From contig NZ_CP060705.1 in assembly GCF_003048835.2 (NCBI RefSeq), forward strand, positions 186,001 to 250,000: a DNA stretch of 64,000 nt. The letters run 5' to 3'. This document shows, in pieces, positions 44,603-53,334 of this stretch. How positions within the stretch are numbered: the first letter of the stretch is position 1; every line of letters starts with the position of its first letter. This DNA comes from Campylobacter concisus (GTDB lineage: Bacteria > Campylobacterota > Campylobacteria > Campylobacterales > Campylobacteraceae). The translations under genes were made by a program, and so were the position numbers. Below the pieces are notes generated by a model. It searched no databases, was not told the origin of the DNA, and saw nothing but the letters and a program-made list of their open reading frames with translations.

Positions 44603-46335
44603 GAGGCGATAAATTTGTTGAAATCCTAAAAACAAAGGTAAAAATTTTAGAAGTAACTCGTCAAGCAGACGATCAGATCACAGTTTTGGTTGATAGAAAC
44701 GATCTTCCACTAGCTGTTAAGACACTTTATTATGATATCGGTGGCTTTATAAGCACTATGATACCAAACGACGAGCGCCAGATAAATGGCTGCTATGCGC
44801 TTTACTATGCTATCTCAATGGAAGGTAGCAAGATGACTGAGGCGGACGACTTTGCAGCTGATGATAAGTGCTTTATCACAGTTAAAACCCTTATCCCAGG
44901 AAACGATCCGACATTTCCATCAGTTACTCCACTTGTACCAGCTTGTGTCTGGTATGAAAGAGAAGCTTATGATATGTTTGGTCTAGTAGCTGAAGGACTA
45001 CCTGATAAAAGACGTCTAGTTTTAAGTGATGATTGGCCAGATGGACTTCACCCACTTAGAAAAGATGCTATGGACTACCGCTACCGCCCTGATCCAGTAG
45101 ATCACAGAGATGAGCCTGATGCGGAGTTTTTATTCCCAACAGGTGACGCAGTAGTCGATGTACCACTTGGACCACTACACGTTACATCTGATGAGCCAGG
45201 TCACTTTAGACTTTTCTGCGACGGCGATGAGATTATTGACGCTGACTACCGCTTGTTCTATCAACACCGCGGTATGGAGAAGCTAGCTGAAAACAGAATG
45301 AACTATGATCAAATGGGCTATCTTGCAGAGCGTGTTTGCGGAATTTGCGGTTATGCTCACGCTATAGCTTGTATAGAAGCAGCAGAAAAAGCTATAAAGC
45401 TTGAAATTCCACTAAGAGCTCAAGCTATACGTGTCATCTGCCTTGAGATCGAGCGTCTTCACAGCCACCTTTTAAATATCGGTCTAGCATGTGAGGTTAC
45501 TGGTAACTACAACGCTTTCATGCATATCTTTAGGGTTCGTGAGTACTCTATGGAGCTAGCTCAACTTGTAACTGGCGGACGTAAAACATACGGCAACGTT
45601 GTTATGGGTGGCTTAAGACGTGATATGACAAACCATGAGATCAAAAAAGGCTTAGAGATCATCAACAAACTTGACATTCAAATTTCAGAAATTTGGGATG
45701 CAGTTTTGGAAGATAAACGCCAAATCGGACGCTGGAAAGGTGTAGGTATCTTGGACCGCCAAATCGCACGCGACTTTAGCCCAGTTGGTCCAAACATGAG
45801 AGGCTCTGGCTTTAAACGTGATAACCGCTACGATCATCCATACGACTTCTTCAAACAAATCGAATTTGAAGTAGCAGTTGAGCATGGTTGCGACGTTTTT
45901 GCTCGTGAGATGGTTAGATATAAAGAGCTAAAAAGCTCTATCCACATCATCCGCCAATGCTTTGAGATGATGCCTCAAACTCCGATCATGATCGATCCTG
46001 TAACCATGATCAAGCCTGAGAATTTCGCACTTGGTCACGACGAAGCACCACGTGGCGAAAATGTTCACTGGATCATGCAAGGTAGCGCTCAAAAAGTATA
46101 TCGCTGGAGATGTAGGGCTGCGACATATAACAACTGGCCAAGCCTAAGGTATCAATTTAGAGGAAACAACATAAGTGACGCTGCACTTATCGTTTGCTCA
46201 CTTGACCCTTGCTACTCATGCACCGAGCGTGTTACTTTGGTTGATGTAAGGACTAAAAAAAGTAAAATTTTAACAGAAAAAGACCTTAAAAAATTCTGTC
46301 AAGATGGCGGGGTTAGTAAGAAGGATTTAAGATGA
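44599..46335 (+). CDS. hyfG: Hydrogenase-4 large catalytic subunit (NuoCD-like)
   Basis: A 578-residue nickel-iron catalytic subunit. An N-terminal NuoC-like domain (about residues 1-160) is fused to the hydrogenase domain. The nickel ligands are RVCGICGYAH (about residue 247) and DPCYSCTER (about residue 536). The 34-residue tail VTLVDVRTKKSK... after that arginine matches the peptide removed from E. coli HycE by its protease HycI, and a protease gene lies downstream. So the enzyme makes H2 from protons (group 4). ATGA overlaps with neighbours. Confidence 0.95.
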   Translation: MRGDKFVEILKTKVKILEVTRQADDQITVLVDRNDLPLAVKTLYYDIGGFISTMIPNDERQINGCYALYYAISMEGSKMTEADDFAADDKCFITVKTLIPGNDPTFPSVTPLVPACVWYEREAYDMFGLVAEGLPDKRRLVLSDDWPDGLHPLRKDAMDYRYRPDPVDHRDEPDAEFLFPTGDAVVDVPLGPLHVTSDEPGHFRLFCDGDEIIDADYRLFYQHRGMEKLAENRMNYDQMGYLAERVCGICGYAHAIACIEAAEKAIKLEIPLRAQAIRVICLEIERLHSHLLNIGLACEVTGNYNAFMHIFRVREYSMELAQLVTGGRKTYGNVVMGGLRRDMTNHEIKKGLEIINKLDIQISEIWDAVLEDKRQIGRWKGVGILDRQIARDFSPVGPNMRGSGFKRDNRYDHPYDFFKQIEFEVAVEHGCDVFAREMVRYKELKSSIHIIRQCFEMMPQTPIMIDPVTMIKPENFALGHDEAPRGENVHWIMQGSAQKVYRWRCRAATYNNWPSLRYQFRGNNISDAALIVCSLDPCYSCTERVTLVDVRTKKSKILTEKDLKKFCQDGGVSKKDLR

Positions 46336-46871
46336 TGAAGTTATTTGACATCACAGAAAAATATGGAAAGGCGACATACGCCTATCCATTTGAGCCATAT
46401 ATTGTGCCTGAGAATTTCCGCGGTCAGCCAGACTATACATACGATCTTTGTATAGGTTGTGCAGCCTGCGGTGTTGCTTGTCCTAGTAATGCTATCGAGC
46501 TAAAGATGAATGGTGATCAGTCAAGACTTGTTTGGCAATTTGACTGCGGTCGCTGCATATTCTGCGGTCGCTGCGATGAGGTTTGCCCAACAGGAGCTGT
46601 TCGCCTAAGCGATAGCTTCGAGCTTGCGGTTAAATTTGACAAGAGCGCTCTTATCCAAAGGGGCGAGCTTGAGATGCAAACATGCAAATGCTGCGGCAAG
46701 CCATTTACGCCAAAAAGGCTTATAAATTTCACCCTTGAAAAGCTTGGCACAGCAAATTTACTCCCAGGCAGACTTGAAGAGGCAAAAGAGTATCTTTTCA
46801 TCTGCCCAGAGTGCAAGAAAAATCAATCTGCTGAGAGGCTAACAAAAGGCGTTGAGGAGGCTATAAAATGA
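46332..46871 (+). CDS. hyfH: Hydrogenase-4 two-cluster ferredoxin subunit (NuoI-like)
   Basis: A 179-residue HyfH/HycF-type subunit with two [4Fe-4S] motifs, CIGCAACGVACP and CGRCIFCGRCDEVCP. The C-terminal part carries a zinc-ribbon-like pair CKCCGKPF and CPECKK, as in HycF. It relays electrons between HyfA and HyfI. ATGA overlaps tie it to hyfG and hyfI. Confidence 0.93.
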   Translation: MMKLFDITEKYGKATYAYPFEPYIVPENFRGQPDYTYDLCIGCAACGVACPSNAIELKMNGDQSRLVWQFDCGRCIFCGRCDEVCPTGAVRLSDSFELAVKFDKSALIQRGELEMQTCKCCGKPFTPKRLINFTLEKLGTANLLPGRLEEAKEYLFICPECKKNQSAERLTKGVEEAIK

Positions 46872-47692
46872 GTCTATATCAAGTCCCAGAGGACATAAAA
46901 ACAGCAAATGACCTAACTGCAAAGCTAGAGCATTTAAAAAATATCAAAAGAAGCTTTAGTGTTTATAGGATCGACTGCGGAAGCTGCAATGGTTGCGAGA
47001 TCGAAATTTTCGCTGCTATTACGCCGATGTGGGACCCTGAGCGCTTTGGATTTAAACTTGTAGCAAACCCAAGACACGCTGATATCTTGATCTGCTCAGG
47101 TCCAGTCACAAGACAGATGTACTACCCACTACTTCGTGCTTATGAAGCAGCTCCAGATCCTAAGATCGTAGTTGCTTTTGGTGCTTGTGGAAGTACTGGT
47201 GGAATTTTCCATGACGCTTATAGTGTTTGGGGCGGTATAGATAAGATCATACCAGTTGATGTCTATATCCCAGGCTGCCCTCCACACCCAGCAAGTGTTA
47301 TTTATGGTCTAGGTATGGCTCTTGGCATCATTGATCAAAAGCTACACAAAAAAAGCTATGAAAATGATAGCACTACGCCTCCTCCAGTTAAAAAGTCAGT
47401 AATGGGCGATATCTTGTTTGAACGTGACTTGCATGCTGAAAGTAAAAGACTGATGAGCTATATCTTTGGTAGAACACTATTTGAAAAATATATGGACGCT
47501 ATCAAAGCCTCAAGCGATATCCACAACCCAGAGCTTGCACGTGAAGCGGTTATAGCAGCTATCAAAAAAGAAGATGATCCTAGATATGCTGAGTGCATGG
47601 CACTTTTACACAACGATGTCTATCTAAAATATGCAAAAGCTGGTAAAAATTTTGCGATTGATGTTGATAGTGAGGTTTGGAGTAAAAGATGA
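46868..47692 (+). CDS. hyfI: Hydrogenase-4 small subunit (NuoB-like)
   Basis: A 274-residue small subunit that carries the proximal [4Fe-4S] cluster next to the nickel site. Ligands are seen as DCGSCNGCE, FGACGSTGG and IPGCPPHPASV. The last 100 residues extend beyond NuoB, as in HyfI. Start and stop overlap hyfH and the HycH-like gene by 4 bases each. Confidence 0.94.
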   Translation: MSLYQVPEDIKTANDLTAKLEHLKNIKRSFSVYRIDCGSCNGCEIEIFAAITPMWDPERFGFKLVANPRHADILICSGPVTRQMYYPLLRAYEAAPDPKIVVAFGACGSTGGIFHDAYSVWGGIDKIIPVDVYIPGCPPHPASVIYGLGMALGIIDQKLHKKSYENDSTTPPPVKKSVMGDILFERDLHAESKRLMSYIFGRTLFEKYMDAIKASSDIHNPELAREAVIAAIKKEDDPRYAECMALLHNDVYLKYAKAGKNFAIDVDSEVWSKR

Positions 47693-48033
47693 TACAAGTT
47701 TATAAGCTTACAAAAAGGCATATGGACGACAACGAAAAGCTTCCACGCGAGCTAAAGGAGATAAAAATTTTCTCCACTTGCGTGGGACACGGCGTTGGTA
47801 CGATTGACTTTAGCGAGAAGATCTTAGAGCTAAGCGATGAGGAATTTGATGAGATGATCAAAAACTCAGGCGAATATGTGAAATTTAAGATCGGAAATTT
47901 AAGCAAGTATTTTGAAGTTGAAATTTTTGCTGAGCATATCGCTAGACTCTTGCCACAGCTTTGTGAGTGTAAGCTTAAAGAAATTTTGGCAAATTTAAAA
48001 GAGGGATATATCGTGCTTAGGAAGGACTTTTGA
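47689..48033 (+). CDS. hyfJ: HycH/HyfJ-like hydrogenase maturation protein
   Basis: A 114-residue soluble protein of the HycH/HyfJ family, needed for hydrogenase-3/4 assembly. It has the early segment IQVYKLTKRHMDD and the family marker CVGHGVGTIDFSEK. 4-base overlaps with hyfI and the protease gene support co-translation. Family call is moderate because the sequence is short and divergent. Confidence 0.7.
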   Translation: MIQVYKLTKRHMDDNEKLPRELKEIKIFSTCVGHGVGTIDFSEKILELSDEEFDEMIKNSGEYVKFKIGNLSKYFEVEIFAEHIARLLPQLCECKLKEILANLKEGYIVLRKDF

Positions 48034-48479
48034 TGAAAAAGGCCATCCTTTGCATCGGTAATCCTATGCGTGGCGACGATGATGTTGGCAATGAAGTCGG
48101 CCGCATCGTAGAAACTGAGCTAAAAGAGTGGAAGGTCTTTTTTGGGCAAGATGTGCCTGAGAATGAATTTTCAGCTATTAGAGAATTTGCGCCTGACATT
48201 TTGATAGTAGTCGATGCGATGAGCGGCTTTGATGAGGACAAGATAGAGTTTTTTGATCTAAGTGATGATAGAGACTACATCTACTCAACCCACAACCTCC
48301 CAACGCCAGTGCTTTTAAGCTATTTGCGTAAAATTTGTCCAAAGACGCTTTTTCTTGGCATTAGTGTCTTGCTTGAAAATGTCCTTGATTTTGAGGAGGG
48401 GCTAAGCGAGCAGGCTAAAAAAAGTGCCAGAAAAGCTTTTTTAAGAATTGTAGAGATTGATAAAAATTTAGTTGGTTAA
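48030..48479 (+). CDS. Hydrogenase maturation protease (HycI-type)
   Basis: A 149-residue peptidase of the HyaD/HycI family, predicted to cut the C-terminal tail from HyfG after nickel insertion. Motifs CIGNPMRGDDDVGNEV (residues 6-21, with the nickel-sensing Asp) and VVDAMSGFDED are visible, and THNLP supplies the expected histidine region. Last gene of the operon with a 4-base overlap. Confidence 0.88.
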   Translation: MMKKAILCIGNPMRGDDDVGNEVGRIVETELKEWKVFFGQDVPENEFSAIREFAPDILIVVDAMSGFDEDKIEFFDLSDDRDYIYSTHNLPTPVLLSYLRKICPKTLFLGISVLLENVLDFEEGLSEQAKKSARKAFLRIVEIDKNLVG

Positions 48480-48661
48480 ATTTGGTAAGAGCTAAATTTA
48501 ATCTGGGGTTTGCTAAAGATAAATTTGATCATTTTGGATTTGAAATTTAGTGTAAAACTAATTTTTAAACATTAAATTTTGACGCTAAAATCTCTATCTT
48601 TGGCACTACTTCTTTGCTTTATATTTGTTATAGACCAAAGAAGGTCAAATAAAAAGGAGAC

Positions 48662-49525
48662 GTGATGTTAAATCCGGCAGAAACCGCTCAAGCGGTGTCA
48701 AGTTCTATGGAGCATAAAGCTCATACGCCACTTGTAAGCATTATTTTCCTTGCTATCATGGCTGGAGCTGCTATTGCAATGGGTGATATTTTTTGGGCTC
48801 ACTCAACAGTTGGTATGGCTGAAAAACAGTCTATCGGTCTTTCAAACTTCATCGGTGGTATCACATTTAGCTGCGGCCTCATGATGGTTGTATTTTATGG
48901 TGGTCACCTATTTACTAGCTCTGTTTTAAGCGGTGTTAGTGCATATGATGGCAAATTACCACTTGGCAAAACCATAAGCTATTGGGTGATTGTTTGGATA
49001 TTTAACTTCGTTGGTGGCGCATTGATCGCTTATATGTACTACTACTCTGGTTTGCCACTAAAATACGACGGCTACATCTTGCAACACTTCGTACCAGCAG
49101 CTATTGGCAAGATCACAGCACCATTTCATGAGCTATTTCTTCGTGGTATCTTTTGTAACGTCTTTGTTTGTATGTCTATCTGGACTGCGACAAGCGAGAG
49201 CAACCTATCTGGTAAATTCTTTGCCATTATGTGGATGATCGGCGCATTCGTTGCTTGCTCAATGGAACACTGCGTTGCAAATATGTTCATCATCACTGAA
49301 GCTATCATCTCTAAAGCTCACTATATAGCAGCAAGCGGTGGCGATATCAACGCTGCAGCAGCTTTACTCCACACTACAGCTGATAAACTAGATGTCATCA
49401 ATTGGACAAATTTCTTAAGCAAAAACTTGCTTCCAGTTACACTTGGCAACATTTGTGGTGGTCTTTTCTTTGTTGGTCTTGTTGGCTTCATGGCTAATAA
49501 ATTTGATATGAAGAAAAAAGCTTAA
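48662..49525 (+). CDS. focA: Formate/nitrite channel
   Basis: A 287-residue FNT-family channel with six helices, forming pentamers that pass formate. It shows FSCGLMMVVFYGGHLFTSSV and MEHCVANMFIITEA, matching FocA/NirC signatures (the central His in HCVANM). It lies 182 bases after the protease gene on the same strand, with AAAGGAGA before the ATG. Proximity to Hyf suggests a formate-linked hydrogenase. Which FNT subtype (formate or nitrite) is inferred from context. Confidence 0.88.
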   Translation: MMLNPAETAQAVSSSMEHKAHTPLVSIIFLAIMAGAAIAMGDIFWAHSTVGMAEKQSIGLSNFIGGITFSCGLMMVVFYGGHLFTSSVLSGVSAYDGKLPLGKTISYWVIVWIFNFVGGALIAYMYYYSGLPLKYDGYILQHFVPAAIGKITAPFHELFLRGIFCNVFVCMSIWTATSESNLSGKFFAIMWMIGAFVACSMEHCVANMFIITEAIISKAHYIAASGGDINAAAALLHTTADKLDVINWTNFLSKNLLPVTLGNICGGLFFVGLVGFMANKFDMKKKA

Positions 49526-49534
49526 AACTAACTT

Positions 49535-49563
49535 TTAGTCTTTGCTTTTATGGCAAAGGCTAA
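49535..49563 (+). terminator. Terminator after focA
   Basis: TTAGTCTTTGC (49535-49545) pairs with GCAAAGGCTAA (49553-49563) in an 11-bp stem with one G-T pair, followed by ATTTTAAATTT. It lies 10 bases after the focA stop. Confidence 0.55.
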
Positions 49564-49747
49564 ATTTTAAATTTCTCTCTTTCTTACCTTAAAAGTTTCA
49601 AAAAAATCTCTTATTTTTTATCTAAAAAATGTCACACTTATCTTAAATTTATTGTTTTAACTCCCCCTTATTTGAAAATTTGTGACATTTTGGAGTTTAA
49701 AACATCTTGGCTAATAAATTTAGAGCAATAATAAAGCTAAAATTTAA

Positions 49748-49753
49748 TATAAT
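49748..49753 (+). promoter_or_regulatory. -10 element of the DUF507/carA region
   Basis: TATAAT 22 bases before the ATG at 49775, with AAAAAGGAGA between as ribosome site. It starts the rightward run toward carA; the upstream 200 bases are AT-rich and without gene. Confidence 0.45.
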
Positions 49754-49774
49754 CCCACGAAAAAAGGAGAGTCT

Positions 49775-50215
49775 ATGAAATTTTTCAATGCATTTTTTAC
49801 TGGCATTATATTTGTTCTTGCTCCTATTTTTACGCTATTTGTTGGAATTTACAACAACTACTTTTCATTTTATGGCATAAATGAGTATTTCAATGTGATT
49901 TTTGTGGATAATGTGCCTTTTTTGTGGCTTTTACCTGTGTTTTTTATATTTGGATATTGTTTCTTTTATGCGCCATTTAGAAAAATTTTTAGAGCCTTTT
50001 ATCTGCTCTTGCTCGTGCTTTGCGCACTTAGTTGGTATCCTGATTTTGGACGAAGCTTGGGCGAGGCTTATTTTATGAGTAAGCCACTTGAGATGGATCT
50101 ATCTTCAAATTTACAAAACGAGCAGAAAACAAGCGGCAAAGTCCTTTATGACGGACGAAGAGAAATTTATTTTCTAAGAAGTGACAATGATAAAGTCGTT
50201 AAAATTTCAAAGTAA
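49775..50215 (+). CDS. Small membrane protein of unknown function
   Basis: A 146-residue protein with three to four hydrophobic helices (about residues 5-25, 40-60, 70-88) followed by a soluble C-terminal tail of about 50 residues (LGEAYFMSKPLEMDLSSNL...). No family is recognised. It is followed after 49 bases by the DUF507 gene, possibly in one transcript. A good ribosome site supports translation. Confidence 0.6.
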   Translation: MKFFNAFFTGIIFVLAPIFTLFVGIYNNYFSFYGINEYFNVIFVDNVPFLWLLPVFFIFGYCFFYAPFRKIFRAFYLLLLVLCALSWYPDFGRSLGEAYFMSKPLEMDLSSNLQNEQKTSGKVLYDGRREIYFLRSDNDKVVKISK

Positions 50216-50264
50216 AGTTTTACCTTTATTTAGTTACAATGGCATAAAAATTTAAAGGTTTAAA

Positions 50265-50816
50265 ATGCGTATAAAACTTCCACACGTACCTTATGTCTCA
50301 CATAAAATAGCAATAGATCTTTTAAACTGTGGTTTTGTAAAGTTAAACAAAGGTATTGAGCCAATCGTAGCAAAAGCAAGTGAAATTTTAACTACTGACG
50401 TTCAAAAAGAAAGAGCGCTAGACGAGCGAGTAAATGAGCTTTTAGAGAAAAACGAGGACGAGATGCAAACGATGCAAATCGACCGCAAAAATATGTTTTG
50501 GCTCGTTAAAAAGAAACTTGCTGGCGAATTTGACGTCATTTTAACTCATGAAGATAGATTTAGCAATGTCGCTCACAAGATACTTGAGACTATTTGGAAG
50601 AGCGGGTTGGTTGATTATAGCGTATCTGAAAACCGCGTAAAAAACGTAATATATGGCTCGATAGATGAGTATCTAAAGAGCTATGAGAAGATAGAAGATA
50701 GCGTCTATGAGATGATGCAAAACTACAAACGCAAACTTATCCCAGGAACTGATGAATACGACCTAATTTTTGAGCGTTTATATCAAGATGAGCTTAAAAA
50801 AAGAGGAATGCTTTAA
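50265..50816 (+). CDS. DUF507 protein
   Basis: A 183-residue member of the DUF507 family, conserved in Campylobacterota and Aquificae, with unknown role. It starts MRIKLPHVPYVSHKIAIDL and is helical throughout, with a repeated layout of two similar halves (a helix-turn-helix of about 90 residues each). It lies directly upstream of carA with a 1-base overlap. Confidence 0.8.
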   Translation: MRIKLPHVPYVSHKIAIDLLNCGFVKLNKGIEPIVAKASEILTTDVQKERALDERVNELLEKNEDEMQTMQIDRKNMFWLVKKKLAGEFDVILTHEDRFSNVAHKILETIWKSGLVDYSVSENRVKNVIYGSIDEYLKSYEKIEDSVYEMMQNYKRKLIPGTDEYDLIFERLYQDELKKRGML

Positions 50817-51934
50817 TGAAAGCTTATATCTACATTGAAAACGGCGTTTTTTTAGAGGCAAAGGCCTTTGGTGCTCACGGCGAGTGTGCAGGCGAGCTCG
50901 TTTTTAATACCTCTATGACTGGCTATGAAGAGATCATGAGCGATCCAAGCTATGCTGGTCAGTTTATCGTCTTTACTATGCCAGAGATCGGCATCGTTGG
51001 CATAAACGAAGATGATATGGAGAGTCTTAGAATTCACGCAAGCGGCGTAATAATGAGAAGCTACAACGAGACTCCGTCAAACTACCGCTCGCAAAAGTCT
51101 TTAGGCAAATTTTTCGAAGAGCAGGGCAAATTTGGCGTTTACGACGTTGATACTAGATATCTAACAAAGATGCTACGAGATGAGGGTGCTTTGATGGCAT
51201 ACATCTCAACGCAGATAAGCGACAAAGATGAGCTAAAGCGCAGGCTCGAAAGTAGCGGACGTATAGAAAATATAAACTATGTAAAAACAGTTAGCGCAAT
51301 GGATGAGTACGAGCATAAAAAAGGCGCTTGGGATAGAAATTTAAAATCATATAAACCGCTAAAAAGTATCGGTAAAAAGATAGCTGTTTTTGACTTTGGC
51401 GTAAAGAGAAACATCCTAAACGAGCTATGTGAAACTGGTCTTGAGGTCATCGTCGTGCCACACGATACTAAGGCTGAAGTTTTGATAGATAAATTTAAAA
51501 ATGGCGAGATAAATGGGGTATTTTTATCAAATGGTCCAGGCGAGCCAAAAAATTTAAAGGCTGAAATCGCTGAGATCAAAAAAATGATAGAGGCAAAAAT
51601 CCCGATATTTGGCATCTGCCTTGGACATCAGCTGCTTTCAAATGCCTTTGGATACGAGACATATAAACTTAAATTTGGTCAGCATGGAGCAAACCATCCA
51701 GTCTTAAATTTAGAGACAAAAGCGATCGAGATAACAACACAAAATCACAACTACAACGTGCCAGAGAGCATCGCTGAAGTAGCGGTTGTGACACATAGAA
51801 ATTTGTTTGACAACACGATCGAGGGCGTAAGATACAAGGACTATCCGATCTTCTCGGTGCAACATCACCCAGAAGCAAGCAGTGGCCCTAACGAGAGCAA
51901 ATATATATTTAAGCAGTTTTTAGAAATTTTATAA
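50816..51934 (+). CDS. carA: Carbamoyl-phosphate synthase small (glutaminase) subunit
   Basis: A 372-residue glutaminase subunit that supplies ammonia to CarB for carbamoyl phosphate (arginine and pyrimidine synthesis). The N-terminal half has FNTSMTGYEEIMSDPSYAGQ; the C-terminal class-I amidotransferase domain has the nucleophile FGICLGHQLL and the His/Glu pair in HHPEASSGP. Length is typical. carB is not in this window. Confidence 0.97.
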   Translation: MKAYIYIENGVFLEAKAFGAHGECAGELVFNTSMTGYEEIMSDPSYAGQFIVFTMPEIGIVGINEDDMESLRIHASGVIMRSYNETPSNYRSQKSLGKFFEEQGKFGVYDVDTRYLTKMLRDEGALMAYISTQISDKDELKRRLESSGRIENINYVKTVSAMDEYEHKKGAWDRNLKSYKPLKSIGKKIAVFDFGVKRNILNELCETGLEVIVVPHDTKAEVLIDKFKNGEINGVFLSNGPGEPKNLKAEIAEIKKMIEAKIPIFGICLGHQLLSNAFGYETYKLKFGQHGANHPVLNLETKAIEITTQNHNYNVPESIAEVAVVTHRNLFDNTIEGVRYKDYPIFSVQHHPEASSGPNESKYIFKQFLEIL

Positions 51935-51935
51935 T

Positions 51936-52601
51936 ATGCAAAACATAAGCCTTTACATGATTATCTCAGTTGCGCTTTTGAGCAGCTTTAGTCATTGTGT
52001 TGGCATGTGTAGCGGGTTTTTGGGCTTGCAAGCTCTATTTTTTAAAGGCAAAAGTAAGAGTAAAATTTTAATGCTAAGCACGCTTTATAACCTAGCTAGA
52101 ATTTTTGCTTATGTGACTTTGGGAGCTTTATTTGGCGCCTTTGGAGCAGCCATTAGTTTTGGTATGCAAGCAAGAGGTATTATATTTTTCATAGTTGGCC
52201 TAGTGATCGCATTTATTGGCATTGCATTGCTTTTTAGGGGCGAGCTTTTAAAATTTATAGAGAGCGAAAAAGCACTTAAATTTATAGTAAAAATGGCAAA
52301 AACAAGTGTGCAAAAGAGAAATTTAGCAAATTTCTTGCTACTTGGCTTTTTAAATGGGCTTTTGCCTTGTGGAGTGGTCTATTATTTCTTAGCGCTTGGG
52401 GTTTTAAGCGCAAATGCAGCCGATGCGTCGCTAATAATGCTTATTTTTGGGCTTTGTACCTTGCCAGCGATGCTTTTAGCTAGCTTTGTTTTTGGTTTGC
52501 TAAGAGAGAAATTTAAAGAGATCATGTTTAAGCTCTCAGCTTGCATAATGATCTTAAACGGACTTTATCTATCATTTTTAGGATATAGAGCAAATGCCTA
52601 G
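51936..52601 (+). CDS. TauE/SafE-UreH-like membrane protein, cbb3-associated
   Basis: A 221-residue six-helix membrane protein of the COG2836 (sulfite exporter/UreH-like) type. The first helix has SHCVGMCSGF (two Cys and a Met) and the fourth LPCGVVYYF, a layout common in proteins that handle copper for cbb3 oxidases. It is one base after carA and overlaps the histidine kinase gene by 8 bases, upstream of ccoNOQP. A copper-supply role is inferred. Confidence 0.75.
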   Translation: MQNISLYMIISVALLSSFSHCVGMCSGFLGLQALFFKGKSKSKILMLSTLYNLARIFAYVTLGALFGAFGAAISFGMQARGIIFFIVGLVIAFIGIALLFRGELLKFIESEKALKFIVKMAKTSVQKRNLANFLLLGFLNGLLPCGVVYYFLALGVLSANAADASLIMLIFGLCTLPAMLLASFVFGLLREKFKEIMFKLSACIMILNGLYLSFLGYRANA

Positions 52602-53334
52602 TTTAAATTTAGATGAAAATTTTCTATCAAGTAGCGAGGGTATGAGGATTGCTAAACTTGCGATGATGGGCGAGATGATGGCAAATATAACTCACCAGTG
52701 GAAGCAGCCGCTAAATGAGCTAAGCTTAGTTTTATATAAGATGAAAAAGCTTGCAGGCAGCGAAGACGGCGAATTTATTGGCTCTTATGAGAGGGCTATG
52801 CAGATCATAAAGTATATGTCAGAAACTACTGATGAGTTTAGCTCGTTTTTAAACCCAAACACACTTTCGCAAGAATTTAGCCTAGCAGATGCAGCTAGAG
52901 CATCGATACAGATCGTAAAAGGCGTGATGAAAAAAGATGGCATTCGTATAGAGCTTGAAGTGCTAGGCGATTCTAAAATTTATGGCCACAAAAACAGACT
53001 TATGCAAGTCATTATAAATTTACTAAATAACGCAAAAGACGCACTAAATTTAAAAAAGATAGAAGATAAAAATATAAAAATAAAGATTGATAATGACGAA
53101 AAATTTGCTTACCTAAGCATAGAAGATAATGGCGGTGGCATAGATAAAAATGTGATAGATGAGATATTTAAGCCATATTTTACCACCAAAGAAAATGCCA
53201 AAGGCACTGGCTTAGGACTTTATATGTCAAAGCAAATAATCGATCAATTTAACGCAGAAATAACAGCGGGCAACAGCGACAATGGGGCCTGTTTTTTAAT
53301 AAAGTTACCACACAAAGGAGAGATAGATGAATAA
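52594..53334 (+). CDS. Soluble histidine kinase
   Basis: A 246-residue cytoplasmic histidine kinase with no membrane helix and no sensor domain of its own. The phospho-acceptor is His34 (ITHQWKQPL); the ATP-binding domain has NLLNNAKDAL, EDNGGGID and GTGLGLYMSK. Only 33 residues precede the His, so its signal must come through partner proteins. It overlaps the upstream membrane gene by 8 bases and the response regulator by 8, so it is one transcript. The adjacent cbb3 genes are a plausible target. Confidence 0.92.
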   Translation: MPSLNLDENFLSSSEGMRIAKLAMMGEMMANITHQWKQPLNELSLVLYKMKKLAGSEDGEFIGSYERAMQIIKYMSETTDEFSSFLNPNTLSQEFSLADAARASIQIVKGVMKKDGIRIELEVLGDSKIYGHKNRLMQVIINLLNNAKDALNLKKIEDKNIKIKIDNDEKFAYLSIEDNGGGIDKNVIDEIFKPYFTTKENAKGTGLGLYMSKQIIDQFNAEITAGNSDNGACFLIKLPHKGEIDE

